Shown: one piece after another, positions 53,244-63,348 of the stretch
Position numbering within the stretch: position 1 is the first letter of the stretch
Layout: each line of letters opens with the position of its first letter
NCBI GenBank assembly: GCA_036867785.1
Contig: CP145409.1
Location: 1,364,001-1,428,000, forward strand
Length of the DNA stretch: 64,000 nt
DNA from: Plasmodiophora brassicae
Taxonomy: Eukaryota > Endomyxa: Phytomyxea > Phytomyxea > Plasmodiophorida
Reading direction: 5' to 3'
Position numbers and translations under genes: made by a program
The notes under the pieces: generated by a model
Databases searched by the model: none
What the model was told of the DNA's origin: nothing
What the model saw: the letters and a program-made list of their open reading frames with translations, nothing else

Positions 53244-53601
53244 TTGCTGTGTGGAACCTGGCTCTCCATCACCAGCGTCGCCTATACCGACAATAAAATA
53301 ACGGACGCATTCGGGCTGTCCCCTTGTCATATCCCCCCTTGTCATCCTGGGCTGGACGCCGGATACGTCTCAGCCCACCAATTGGTTCCGATACATGTTA
53401 CGGACGATCGTCGATAGGGCGATGTCGTCAGTGCCCACGACGCATCGTGCACTATCGTGCGGATGCAGTGGTGGACGAACATGGAAGCGGTCGGGCTCTG
53501 TGTCTCACGACGCATCATGTACTCATGTGATAGACAGGCGGACCATCATCCCGATCGTCAATGCCGCTGCTGCCGGAACAGGCGGTTCCCGTACGCGACG
53601 C
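53244..53601. other. convergent 3' intergenic
   Basis: About 360 bp between the converging bifunctional enzyme and uL1m genes. An AATAAA-like word occurs at about 53292, a possible polyadenylation signal for the plus-strand gene. Otherwise nothing seen. Confidence 0.4.
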
Positions 53602-54495
53602 CTACCGCTGTCGTGTACGTTTCATTGTGAAGGGCGGGTTCGCAACGTCGAATTCGACGGAGCGGCCGCGCGTTGATGCCATGTAGGCGCCCTTGATGTA
53701 GGTGCCCTTGGCGCCGGACGGTTTCGCATCCTGGACGACTTGGATGAAGTGCCTGCCCCACGATAGACGGCAGTCAGTGGCAATGCAAGCCGTCGTCACG
53801 GCCGACGTACAAGAGGTTCTTCTCGATATCGCCCTCGGTGAACGACGTCTGGGCAACTGGGGCGTGCACGACGCCACCCTTGTCGGCCCGGAACTGGACC
53901 TGGCCCTGCTTGGCGTTCCGGACGGCAGCAGCGATATCGGTGGCGACCGTGCCGGATTTCACCGACGGCATCAGGCCACGTGGGCCCAGGATCCGGGCGA
54001 CGCGACCGACCATGCCGACCATGTCGGGCGTGGCCAGGCACCGATCGAAATCGATGGTCCCTCCGGAGATCTGCTCGATCAGATCGGCGTCGCCGACGAG
54101 GTCGGCCCCGGCCTCGCGCGCCGCTTCCGCCTGATCGCCACGAGCGAACACGGCAACGCGAAACGTTTTACCCAGCGATACGGGCAGGACGGCCGATCCA
54201 CGAACGCCTACCGCACACCGATCAGCGCATTACGACAGGCGGTGGGCGCGCGCCCGCTGATCTCCTACTTTGGTTGGGCTTGCGAGGATCGACGTTGAGG
54301 CGGATGGCGACGTTGATGGTTTGCGGCGCGCAGGACACGTCGCAGTGCTTGACCTGGGGTGCCCGGTCAGCGACAGACGGTCGGTGCCATCCGGTCAGCA
54401 CGCCGGACCCCGGGCCATACCTGTTTAATGCCATCGGCGATGGGCAGTACGCCGCTGGTCGATAGGAACCGGCGGCAAGGTGTCGCCCTCCACAT
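53602..54495 (-). CDS. mitochondrial large-subunit ribosomal protein uL1m
   Basis: Four exons, 54495-54421, 54353-54269, 54207-53811 and 53752-53602, with GT-AG introns of 67, 61 and 58 bp, encode 235 aa. The first exon is a typical mitochondrial presequence (MWRATPCRRFLSTSG). The ribosomal L1 fold is clear: INVAIRLNVDPRKPNQSVRG, SAVLPVSLGKTFRVAVFARG, GADLVGDADLIEQISGG, ATPDMVGMVGRVARILGPRG, LMPSVKSGTVATD, VQFRADKGGVVHAPVA, and after the last intron GAKGTYIKGAYMASTRGRSV. uL1 forms the L1 stalk at the ribosomal E site. Confidence 0.93.
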
Positions 54496-54698
54496 GCTGC
54501 GCCGGCGCGATGATGCGGAGTGCGACAGCGACGCACCCCCCTGGCACGGTATGGTGCACATCGGGAGGGAGGAAGCCGCACCTGGCAAGGTACGTGCCGT
54601 CGTGGTGCCCTGTCACGACCCACATGGAAGGAACCGTCGATACTGGCATTTTATGGTAAACAGGGGAAGAACATAGCCTGCGGATCAGGGGGCACTAT

Positions 54699-55688
54699 CT
54701 AGTCCTTCTTCGTGGTCTTTGACCGGGCGAATCCGTAGTACAGGATCTGCGACGTCAAGACGCCGTTGAGGACGAATGCGAGGACAAAGTCGCCCAGGAC
54801 TGTGCCGATAACGTGCCATGTCAGATAGACGGTGACGTAGTGCACCGGGCGTTGCACCGACCGATCCAGCTGAAAGCGCCCGGGTCGCCGAACGTCGTCC
54901 CGATGCGCGCCAGGTTGCCCAGCCATTGCAACCCTTGCGTAATCAGGGACAGCTGACCAGTGCCCCGGTTCTGGCATCAGGCGGCACTGTCAGCGATGAA
55001 CACGTTTCCATGCGGCAGTGCATGCGAACCTTGAAGTTGGCCACGATTTGCGGCAATTTCGCAACGCAGAAGACGGCGGGCGACGTCTGGCGCAGCAGGT
55101 GCAGGTGCGAATCGGCGACAATGTCGGCGCCGAGAGCGAATGCTAACCCGGCTAGGGCGGCGCTTCCCGCGACTAAACTAGAGAGGCGGCGACCCTTGGA
55201 TAACGTCCAGATCAGCAGGAGGATAACGATATCTGCAGAAGGTCAGCAGGTGCGCAGAACGTCGACGACGCGCGTGAGGTACTTTGCAGCAGGATGAACA
55301 CGCCTTCGCCGAACGAGCTGAACGGCATTCCCGTTCGTACTGCAAACGCAATGTTCACAATGTACCTACACGGGACATACGACGGCGCATGAGCACGTGG
55401 CAGACATCGTTGGCGACAGGCCCAAGGGCAAACGTACGCGTAGCATTCCAGCGCGTACATGGCGGGCGACAGGCCCTGGGCGGTGCCGCTCTGGAGGATC
55501 TTGACGATCTGCGGCAGCTTGAGGATCGTGGAGAACGTGATCAACGCGAACCCGATCAGCTTGCTGGCCGCGATCGTCAGGCAGCGCCGATCCGTCCACT
55601 GCCGCTGCTCAATGACCGCGCTGTAGCAGGACCCGGGCAGCAGGCCGGCGCGGCGCGCCACCTGCCCGACCGTGCGGACGACGTCCAT
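54699..55688 (-). CDS. MPDU1: mannose-P-dolichol utilization defect 1 homologue (PQ-loop)
   Basis: ER membrane protein needed for use of dolichol-linked mannose and glucose donors in N-glycan and GPI-anchor synthesis. The start MDVVRTVGQ at 55688 is followed by LTIAASKLIGFALITFSTIL and KLPQIVKILQSGTAQGLSPA (first PQ-loop). Next come YIVNIAFAVRTGMPFSSFGE, NIVILLLIWTLSKG, the second PQ-loop KLPQIVANFKNRGTGQLSLI, TQGLQWLGNLARIGTTFGD, and a last helix VLGDFVLAFVLNGVLTSQIL ending in a Lys-rich tail (SKTTKKD) that fits ER retention. Introns at 55366-55436 and 55233-55282, and two further short ones, are needed. All have GT-AG ends and restore the family order. The ORF is open far upstream only because of a minisatellite. 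Confidence 0.9.
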
Positions 55689-55775
55689 GGACGACGCTGG
55701 GGACGATCTCCGTGAACAATCCGCAGTCGCCCGAGCGGACAATGATGTTTGTGTAACAACCAGCCTGTCGAGTGT

Positions 55776-55950
55776 CGACTCGCTCTGCAGCTGCGCCTGT
55801 CGGCTCGCTCTGCAGCTGCGCCTGTCGACTCGCTCTGCAGCTGCGCCTGTCGACTCGCTCTGCAGCTGCGCCTGTCGACTCGCTCTGCAGCTGCGCCTGT
55901 CGACTCGCTCTGCAGCTGCGCCTGTCGACTCGCTCTGCAGCTTCGCCTGT
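55776..55950. repeat. 25-bp minisatellite, seven copies
   Basis: Seven tandem units CGACTCGCTCTGCAGCTGCG-CCTGT, period exactly 25 bp. The second unit has one change (CGG for CGA) and the last one (CTTCG for CTGCG). Because 25 is not a multiple of three, all six frames stay open through it and create long spurious ORFs. It lies about 90 bp upstream of the MPDU1 start. Confidence 0.95.
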
Positions 55951-56101
55951 CCGGCAGCTGCACGCTGCAAACGACCCTGACGTGCGTGCGTGCGGGAACT
56001 GCAATCTGCAGCCTGATTTGTATGACTGGCCGGACGTAGCACGTACGTAAAGAGCATCCGCGGGTCGGCGCGCGGTCGCCGACTGCAGGATGTGACGCTC
56101 G

Positions 56102-57642
56102 CTACGGCGCTGCGAGGCGTAGCGATGCGGCAATGCCGGGATGGTGGAACAGGTTCGCCAGGTCCAGAGGCGTCCTGCCCAGGAGGTCGACGGCGTTGAC
56201 GTCGATACCGGGCATGTTCAGCAGCAGCTGGACGACGGCGCCGTGACCCGCAACGATGGCCAAGTGCAGCGGGGTGCTGTGGAAGGCCTGGTCGCGCGCG
56301 CCGAGGTCAATGCCGGGCACCTGCAGCAACGCCCTGACCATCGGGACGTTTCCGCGCTGTGCGGCCCTGTGGAGAGGCGTTAACATGTAATGTGTGTCCC
56401 TGACATTGACGCTGATGCCGGGCGTGCTCAGCAGCAGCTCGAAGACGGCGTGGTGCTGGCGCGCCGTCGCAATGAGCAGCGGCGTCATGTGCAGGAGGTC
56501 GCACGCGTTGATGTCGACTCCAGGGACGCCGACCAGGATGTTCACGACGCCCGTACGTCCTCGGAACGCCGCCCGATGCAACGGCGTCCAGTGGCGCCTG
56601 TCGCACGGGCTGACCTCGATCCCGGGCATCTGGAGCAGCAACTCGACGACGTCGCCGTGTCCGGCATGAGCAGCAACATGCAGCGGCGTCGAGCCATCGT
56701 TGTCGCGGGAGTTGACCGCGATCTTCGGGGCTTTAAGCAGCAAACCGACGACAGCGACGTTACCTGCATATGCGGCACAATGCAGTGGCGTCGCCTGCAT
56801 ATTGTTGGGCGCATTGACGTCGATATCTGGGACGTCCAGCAGCGTTTCGACAATGTCGGCGTGCCCGGTAGCGGCGGCAGCATGCAGAGGCGTCGCCTGG
56901 GTCTCGTTCCGTGCGTTGGCGTCGATACCGGAAACATTCAGCAACAGGTCGACAATGAATCCGTTACCATCGAACGCGGCCCAGTGCAACACGTTGCCGA
57001 ACTCGTTCCATCGCGCATTGTTGAGGAGGTCGGCCTTGCCTGCAGAGAAAGCGGCATCGCCAGTGAATGCGATGCCTTGGATCGCTTCGACAATGTTCCG
57101 CTGCTCGTCCGTGTGTGCCATCCGAGCCAGGCCTGCGATGCCAGGGATATGGGCTACCACCAGCCGGAGAGCGTTCATGTACAGCATCTCGCGCATTGCA
57201 GATAGGTCGCTTCTCGTGCGCGCCATACTCGCAATGGCCACCAGGAGCGCGTGTATGTCGAGGAAATCGGCGGCTGCCATCAGGCGGCACTGTGCCGCCA
57301 GCGTCATCGGGCTGACCTTGTCGTGGACCCACTGGGTGGCAGGGCCGTGCTGCTGTACGTACGAACATCAGCGGTTGGTGGGACACTAACGATTCATGCC
57401 CATACACTGTCGTTTACGACCGTGTGCACGAACTCCACGATCAGCTTCAGTTCTTCACCTGCGATGTTGGGCACGCGAACAGGTGTGTGGCAGCTGTCCT
57501 CGACCAGGTCGCGCAGCACCTTGGAGTGGACCTTGGCAAAAGAATCGTTGACGGTGAGGTCGACAGAGTCGCTGGAGCGGAGAATGATGCCAATAGTGGG
57601 TGCAATCAAGAGGGGGACCACGATCAGGGATAACGGCGCCAT
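56102..57642 (-). CDS. SKP1-like / ankyrin-repeat fusion protein
   Basis: Exon 1 (57642-57406) encodes a SKP1/BTB-POZ-like N-terminal domain (IGIILRSSDSVDLTVNDSFA, then IAGEELKLIVEFVHTVV). A 53-bp GT-AG intron follows. Exon 2 (57352-56102) continues QHGPATQWVHDKVSPMTLAA and the SKP1 C-terminal helix LMAAADFLDIHALLVAIASM, then about nine ankyrin repeats (VLHWAAF, TPLHAAA, TPLHCAA, TPLHVAA, TPLHRAA and so on, each about 35 residues). The total is 495 aa. Plain SKP1 ends after its helical part. Here ankyrins replace it, so the protein could plug a substrate-binding ankyrin stack directly into a cullin ligase. The exact start is uncertain, because a hydrophobic segment after the first ATG suggests another small intron may be present. 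Confidence 0.82.
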
Positions 57643-57899
57643 GACACTGCAGTGTCCGCCGGGCCGCATGTCTTGTTCGTGAACGTCGTTCCGTCGGGGT
57701 GTACCCAACTTGTCGCAACGACGCAACCGGCCAACTTGTCGTAACGTCCGCGAGACTGGTCCGGCAGGGCCTTGTTTTGCGGCCTGTCCCGCGCCCCCTG
57801 CGGCATCATCACATCGGGCCCGTTGATGACGACCACAGTTAAGAGTAACCCAGAGTGCGTCTGGTGTAATGTCCAGTGTCGCGAATGGAGCATTTCGTG

Positions 57900-58560
57900 T
57901 TCCGGTTCGGTATGATATATACCCACACCGACGTTCAAGGCCACCTACTCGAGCTGGATACTGCAAAGCAACCCAACGATGTACGGATGCGCAACAAAGG
58001 TAGCCACATCCAGTGTTATCTTCAGGTGAAGATCGCCGTCGGCATCGATAACGGTTCTATTAGAAGTGCCGGCCAGCAGCTGTTGGGCAACTTTAGCATG
58101 TTCCTGGATGGCTGCCAAGTGCCAATGCAGTGGCGTTCTTTGGAGATGGACGCGCGCGGAAAGTCACGTTGAACTCCGGGGCAACAGTATATATCGAGAT
58201 CAGACCCCATCTCGACAAGGTGGTAGTGTCCATGGCTGGTGGCCTCGCGCGGGGAACCCACCGGTTCGTCGATAGGCCTTAAGTGCCCCTGGCTTCGAGC
58301 GAGCGATTTATGGACGTTGGAGGCACTGCCGCGATTGACAGGTTCGCACTCGCCTGAACAGGGTGCGTTGACGTCAATCAAGAGGGCGTTCATTTAGCAG
58401 CATGCGAACGGCCAGGTTGGCCACAGGGGTCGCCGCGCAGTGAAACGGCGTGCTCTGGTTGTTGTCATGCAATTTTGACGTCACGGTACTGCAGCCGATT
58501 AATGGGGCTGCCAAAGTGGAGGATGTCCGGGCTGATGGGCACGTCGAACACGACCATCAC
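57900..58560 (-). pseudogene. decayed SKP1/ankyrin-type gene copy
   Basis: Minus-strand fragments in different frames resemble ankyrin repeats: TPLHWHLAAIQEHAKVAQQL (about 58090-58135) and STPFHCAATPVANLAVRML (about 58400-58455), plus a region VVFDVPISPDILHFGSP (about 58505-58555). They are separated by stops and frame changes and are not flanked by good splice sites. The copy sits immediately upstream of the intact SKP1-ankyrin gene in the same orientation, so it is probably a tandem duplicate that died. Confidence 0.5.
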
Positions 58561-58642
58561 GTGTGTGACGTGACGTCCTGAACAGATAGATTGCTCTGTC
58601 AAATCCAAACAGCAGCAAAAATACAGAGCACGACAGTACTAG

Positions 58643-58715
58643 GGGCCCTTCCGCGAATCGAACGCGGGACCATTCCGACCCTAACGGAATATTATGCCAC
58701 TAAACCAAAGGGCCC
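58643..58715 (-). tRNA. tRNA-Pro (AGG)
   Basis: 73 nt, no intron. On the minus strand the acceptor GGGCCCT pairs fully with AGGGCCC. The D-arm has GGTTTAGTGGCATAA. The anticodon stem TTCCG/CGGAA encloses the loop TTAGGGT, with anticodon AGG reading CCU. The T-arm reads CCGCG-TTCGATT-CGCGG. A T run (TTTTT) lies about 23 nt downstream, consistent with RNA polymerase III termination. The A-box- and B-box-like segments (TGGTTTAGTGG, GTTCGATTC) are intact. Confidence 0.97.
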
Positions 58716-59484
58716 GACTGAGGGGGAGGCGAGCCAAAATGTCATTCGACGGCGTTGGAGGCGTTGTATGGTCCCCTCATGGCCAGTTGAAATACAGATA
58801 TAATCACCGGCCCGGAGCAAAGTGCACTTGAACATATATTATTGTAGGGACTCTACAATACGCCTTATGCTATGCGACCTTGACGACATGGTGGAGACGA
58901 GCCAGTAGCCACTGATCGAAGTGGCCGAGAGGGTTTCGGCCTGGGAGAGATCCACGACGCCGACGAAGTATGTACATAGATTGTCAGTCGGACAAGGTCG
59001 CTTGTTCCACACGTTCAATACGAGCAAGACGACTTGAAGCAATGTCCCTTGCCGCGCATCAGCAGGAGATGGTGGCGGTCACAATGCGAATATTGTCCAT
59101 GTCCCCAGGTGTCGCCCAAAGAATCGGTTCACGCCGGAGGACCAACTCGTCATGTCCAGAGCGCCGCTCGTGTCCTCCGTGCGCCCAGCGTAAGCGGCGG
59201 ATCAAGTTGAGGGAGGCAATCTGCGCGTACCATCTGGCTTACGTTGTCAGGACGGTCAGGCATACCAGGCCGTCGTCGACGTGCTGGCTGCTGCTGCTGC
59301 TAGCTGCTGCTGTCAGCTGCTGTCAGCTGTGTCAGCGGACTCCGCCGCCACGATTATCGTCGCCGGCCCATGAGCATGCGGGCGCATCTGCTGCGTCGCT
59401 CTGTAGGCGCCTCGGCGTGGACCACGTCCTGCAGTACAGCTGCCTCTGTACGCCGACGCGAGCTGTCGACCAGTACTCGTAGGC
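58716..59484. other. no confident gene
   Basis: About 770 bp between tRNA-Pro and the next gene. A plus-strand open frame (58970-59482) has a Leu/Ala-rich stretch encoded by a CTG-repeat tract (about 59283-59325), but the tract is a simple repeat and the rest is unremarkable. It may hold a 5' exon of the gene that follows. Confidence 0.35.
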
Positions 59485-60210
59485 GTGGCATCGGCGTGTC
59501 GCTGCCGCTGCTGTGCGCGTCATGTGCTGATTGATCGCGCGTTGCCCGCAGGGAACGGCAGTCGAATATCGTCGGAGATTCTGGCCGGTTTGAAGCAGTT
59601 TGGCCTGCATGATGTCACGCCCGACATGCTGGAGATGGTCATGGACCGGGTTGGCATTCGGGACCTGTCCGAGGCGTCGTTGCCGGACGCGATCCGCCGT
59701 ATGGAGGAGATGGTCCCGGGCGTGAAGAACGGCGCGCTGGCGTCCAGGATATCGCTGAGCCCGGTTATACGCGCCGGCCTGCATGCCGAGACCGTCCGCC
59801 AGGCCAATGCCATGCTGTCGTCGCTGCGCGAGGGTGACATCGGCCTGGTCGTCGACGTGCCCTGCAACCTGCGCCTGCTGGAGGCGGCCCGGTCGCCGCG
59901 GTCGCCGTTCGACCCGGGCGCGACGCCCGAGTCGGCCCTGGAAGCGTTACAGGCGTGGCTGTCCAAGGCGGGCGGCGACGTGCTCGCCGATCGGCAGCTG
60001 GGCACGCTGTCCTGGCATGACCTGACCATGGACGAGGCCGACGCGATCGTCAGCGGGCCTTGGTCCTGGATCCGCAACCCAGGAAGCGCCGCCGATGACG
60101 ACCTCGACAGGCCGGTCGCTGTCGTCTACGCCCTCCTGGGCCTGCCAGATGGGCGCGCCGAGATGAGCCCCATCTCGGCCGCTGTGGGCGACTGGGACCA
60201 GCCGTTCTGA
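59485..60210 (+). CDS. hypothetical helical protein
   Basis: Open frame of 241 codons ending at 60210. The convincing part begins after an AG at about 59551 (TTGCCCGCAG): SRISSEILAGLKQFGLHDVT, LEMVMDRVGIRDLSEASLPD, AIRRMEEMVPGVKNGALASR, then VRQANAMLSSLREGDIGLVV. The first 20 or so residues may be intron-derived, and an upstream exon is likely. Amphipathic helices without a known domain. It converges with the double-SET gene, with stops less than 100 bp apart. Confidence 0.6.
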   Translation: MASACRCRCCARHVLIDRALPAGNGSRISSEILAGLKQFGLHDVTPDMLEMVMDRVGIRDLSEASLPDAIRRMEEMVPGVKNGALASRISLSPVIRAGLHAETVRQANAMLSSLREGDIGLVVDVPCNLRLLEAARSPRSPFDPGATPESALEALQAWLSKAGGDVLADRQLGTLSWHDLTMDEADAIVSGPWSWIRNPGSAADDDLDRPVAVVYALLGLPDGRAEMSPISAAVGDWDQPF

Positions 60211-60305
60211 GCGCGACCCGACAGAGATAGAGAGGGAGAAACAGATCCAGTACAATATACGAGCGGGGGCCCTAACGCGCCTGTATCCGACATTGGGCAG
60301 ACGCG

Positions 60306-63300
60306 TCAGCGCCGCCCCGCCTCCTGCTGCTGCTGCTGCCACTGGCGTACAAAGTCGGCCAGGTCGGACGGGAGGGCGTCGATGCTGACCTGGCCGGCAT
60401 AGTAGGGGCGCAGGACGGCGGCCGTCGCCCGCCAGTACGCCAGGACGCGTTTCTCGCCGAGTCGCACGCGAACAACGCTGCGCTGCCGGTCGTCGTCGAA
60501 CCGGTCCCGCTGCAGCAGGCGCAGGTCGTCGTCGATGCTGCCCGCGAACATGGCCAGGGCGTCGGCGGCCGCCTCGTCGATCGCGTCGACGACCTGCAGG
60601 TCGGTGCGCCCCCGTTGCACCTTGCGAACGCATTCCCAGACGGCGTCGTCGTTCGTCGTCGCTGGCACCGTGCACGTCGTGGCCGTCGCCGTTGCACGGC
60701 CGGGCGTCGTCCCCGGGAACAGCCGGAAGCGCATCTGGGCGACGTCGTGCGGGTTGTCCGGTAGGGCGAACCCGTAGACGGTCAGCAGGATGCCGTTCGA
60801 CTTGATGCCGTACGACGTGACGATGGCATCGCCGTCGGCGATCGACCGCGCCGCCGTCACCTGGAACTCGGCCCGGTCCGGGTCGAACGCCCAGAACGCG
60901 TTCGGCGCCAGCCCGTGGTTCATCATGTCGACGAACGGCACCATCATGTTCAGCGTGCGGTTCGCGTCCCGGTCGACGTCGACGATGAAGTTGCGCGTGT
61001 CGACCAGGTGCCGGGCGCGCGCGTACGCCCTCCTGCTGACGTTCGCCATCGACCTGGGCGCCGCCCGTCGCAACGCGTCGTAGTCGCGATCCAGGACGTG
61101 CCGCGTCCCGTTGACCAGCGCCAGCGTACGCGTGCCTTCGAGCATGGCCAGCAGGTCGGTCGGGTAGTACTGCGCCAGGAACGACTCGTACGACGACAGC
61201 GACGGCAGCGTCGCGTTGAACAGGGACAGGTACGGGGACAACGTGGCGCCCGGTGTGCCAACGGCGACGTCGCGCGCGTCGTGTGCCCAGGACGTGGCCA
61301 GCAGGGCGGCCATCAGCGCATGCGTCTCCAGGTCAACGCCGTTCCGACGCGCCTCCTTGGCAACGTCGCAATCCTGAGGAGCGACCACGCGTCAGCACTG
61401 GCAGGCAGCCGGCCGCGAGAGGGAGCACACGTGTGTCCCTGCTTACGCCGGCCAGTGCGGATGTGATGATCAGCGACAAGGGCACCGAGATGACGACGTC
61501 GCCCTGTGACATGGGGCGGTGGGCGCGCAGGCCCCGCTGGCCGGCGTCGTCCTCGTGGACGACGCGCACGCCCGACAGGTCCGCCCCGCCCGCCTCCATC
61601 CATTGTCGCAACGCGTCGAACGGGTCCTCGCCGACGAACGCACCTGCTGCCGGCGCGGGCGCTGCCTCCGTCGTCGTCGTCAGACGCTGACCGGCGTCGG
61701 CCAGGACCCGGTCCAGGAATCTCTGGGCGGCGTCGGCCTCCAGACGTCGCATGGCGACGGCCATCTCGATCTGGTGCACGTCGTGCTGGTCGTCCGGCGC
61801 CGGCGGCACCCGCCTGAGCTCGCCGACCTTGCGACGTATGGCGTCCGCTAAGGCGACGCGAGCGCGCTCCTCGTTGCCGGCGCTGATCAGGGCGCGCCCG
61901 GTGGCGTCGGGCAGGGCGCGCTCGCTGGCGTTCCGGGCCAGGAGGCGCAGGACCTGGGCCATGCCCGGGTCAATGGGCGACTCGCTCGTCAGCGTCCACG
62001 ATCGGCGCCAATCGCCGACCAGGTGCCGCAGCCTGCCGTCCTTGTCGTCGGCGTCGCGCGGATCGAACTCGACCTTGAAGGTGTCCAGCGCCGGCTGGGG
62101 GCGCTCGGGCACGAACCCGTAGTCGACGTAGTAGACCTACACCGGGCGTGCACCGTCAGCTCATGGGGCGCTTCGCCTCGGGCGCAGGGCACCACCTGAG
62201 CGGGCCTGTGGCCATAGTTACGGGTCAGGCCCAGCTGGGGCGACACGGGACGCCCGGTCGCCATGACGACGTGCTCGTTCTGCACGAACCGATCCGTCGT
62301 GGTCGCCTCCGATGCTGGGCTGTGCCTGCAATGGGTGCCCCGTCACCGGCCGCCCGGCCCGAGCCCGCTCAGAGATCCCCCGCCGTACCTGATCTCGTTG
62401 AGCAACGGGATCAGGGCGGCCGTCTTCTGCCCGTCGATGGTGACGGCGGCCGCGCGCGTCATCGAGACCAGGACGCCCCATTCGTACTGGTCGAAAGAGA
62501 CGGCCGGCAGGGTGCGCCTGACGATCTCCTGGTACTCGTCGCGGATCTCCTTGCGCCTCAGGACGATCAGGTCGCGGGCGGCCGTCCCGCGCAGCACCTC
62601 GTCGAAGACCCATCCGGGCGCTTTGATCGGCGACGATCCGGCGAACGAGGCCGGCAGGACGCGGATGTACGGTTGCCAGGTCGACGACGGGTCGGCGCGC
62701 TCCACCGCCAGGTACCTGGCGTCACGCCCGTGTCAGTACGAAGGACGATCACAATGATGGTGACGATGGCCTGGGGCATCGGGGGACGTACACGCCCAGC
62801 AGGACGTGGACCGAGGGTTTGCTGTCGGACGGCCCGTTGACGAGGGCGTGCCCGGCGCGCGATTGCTCCACGACTTGCATGGTGATCATGCGGTCCACTG
62901 GGATGCGCTGCAGGACCTGTCGGCGACGGGGGCGCTCGTCGCCCACGTACTGGACGCCTTTACCGTCGTCGGACGCCACGACGGGTCGTAGGTGCGCCCC
63001 GACCGGCAGCCAGCGATGGAACACGTCCAGGTCCACCTGGCGTAACGCGGAGCGCAGCGTCGTGTTCGTCGGGTCGCGGCTCAGGGCGTCGGCCAGCGCC
63101 AGACGGCGGTCGTACAGCCACTGGGCGCTGCTCGTCTCGTGGCTGGGTGATGCCAATCGGTCAATGTCGACGACGTGCGCCCGGTCAGGGCGGCGCAGCA
63201 GGGACGCGGGCGACGGCAGGTGCAGGACGACCCAGTAGAGCAGGAACGGGACCAGCAACGCTAGCACGCCCAGCGTCATGGATCGTCGGGCGCGACGGCC

Positions 63301-63348
63301 TGCTGGCCTGGCCGGCCGCCGCCTGCTGCTGCTGCCGCTGCTGTGCAT
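60306..63348 (-). CDS. membrane-anchored double SET-domain methyltransferase
   Basis: Five exons, 63348-62792, 62715-62389, 62325-62196, 62136-61447 and 61373-60306 (GT-AG introns 59-76 bp), encode 923 aa. A type II anchor lies at about residues 24-44 (TLGVLALLVPFLLYWVVLHL). The first SETD3/Rubisco-LSMT-like SET unit has DDGKGV, RIPVDRMITM, STWQPYIRVLP, YEWGVLVSMTRAAAVTIDG and LTRNYG. A VYYVDYGFVPERP entry leads to a substrate-binding-type helical domain. Exon 4 then runs without a break into a second SET unit: FDALRQWMEAGGADLSGVRV, GDVVISVPLSLIIT, DMMNHGLAPNAFWAF and DGDAIVTSYGIKSNG, with its own helical C-terminus. The first unit has RHS where SET domains usually have NHS, so it may be catalytically weak. 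The substrate is unknown. Confidence 0.88.

Noticed and set aside
55212-56057. Extended N-terminus of MPDU1 made of Ala/Glu/Arg repeats
   Set aside because: It is the translation of a 25-bp minisatellite that is open in all frames. Family homology begins just after the ATG at 55688.
59283-59330. Leu-rich signal or membrane segment upstream of 59485
   Set aside because: Encoded by a CTG/GCTGCTGT simple repeat, so not reliable as a signal peptide.
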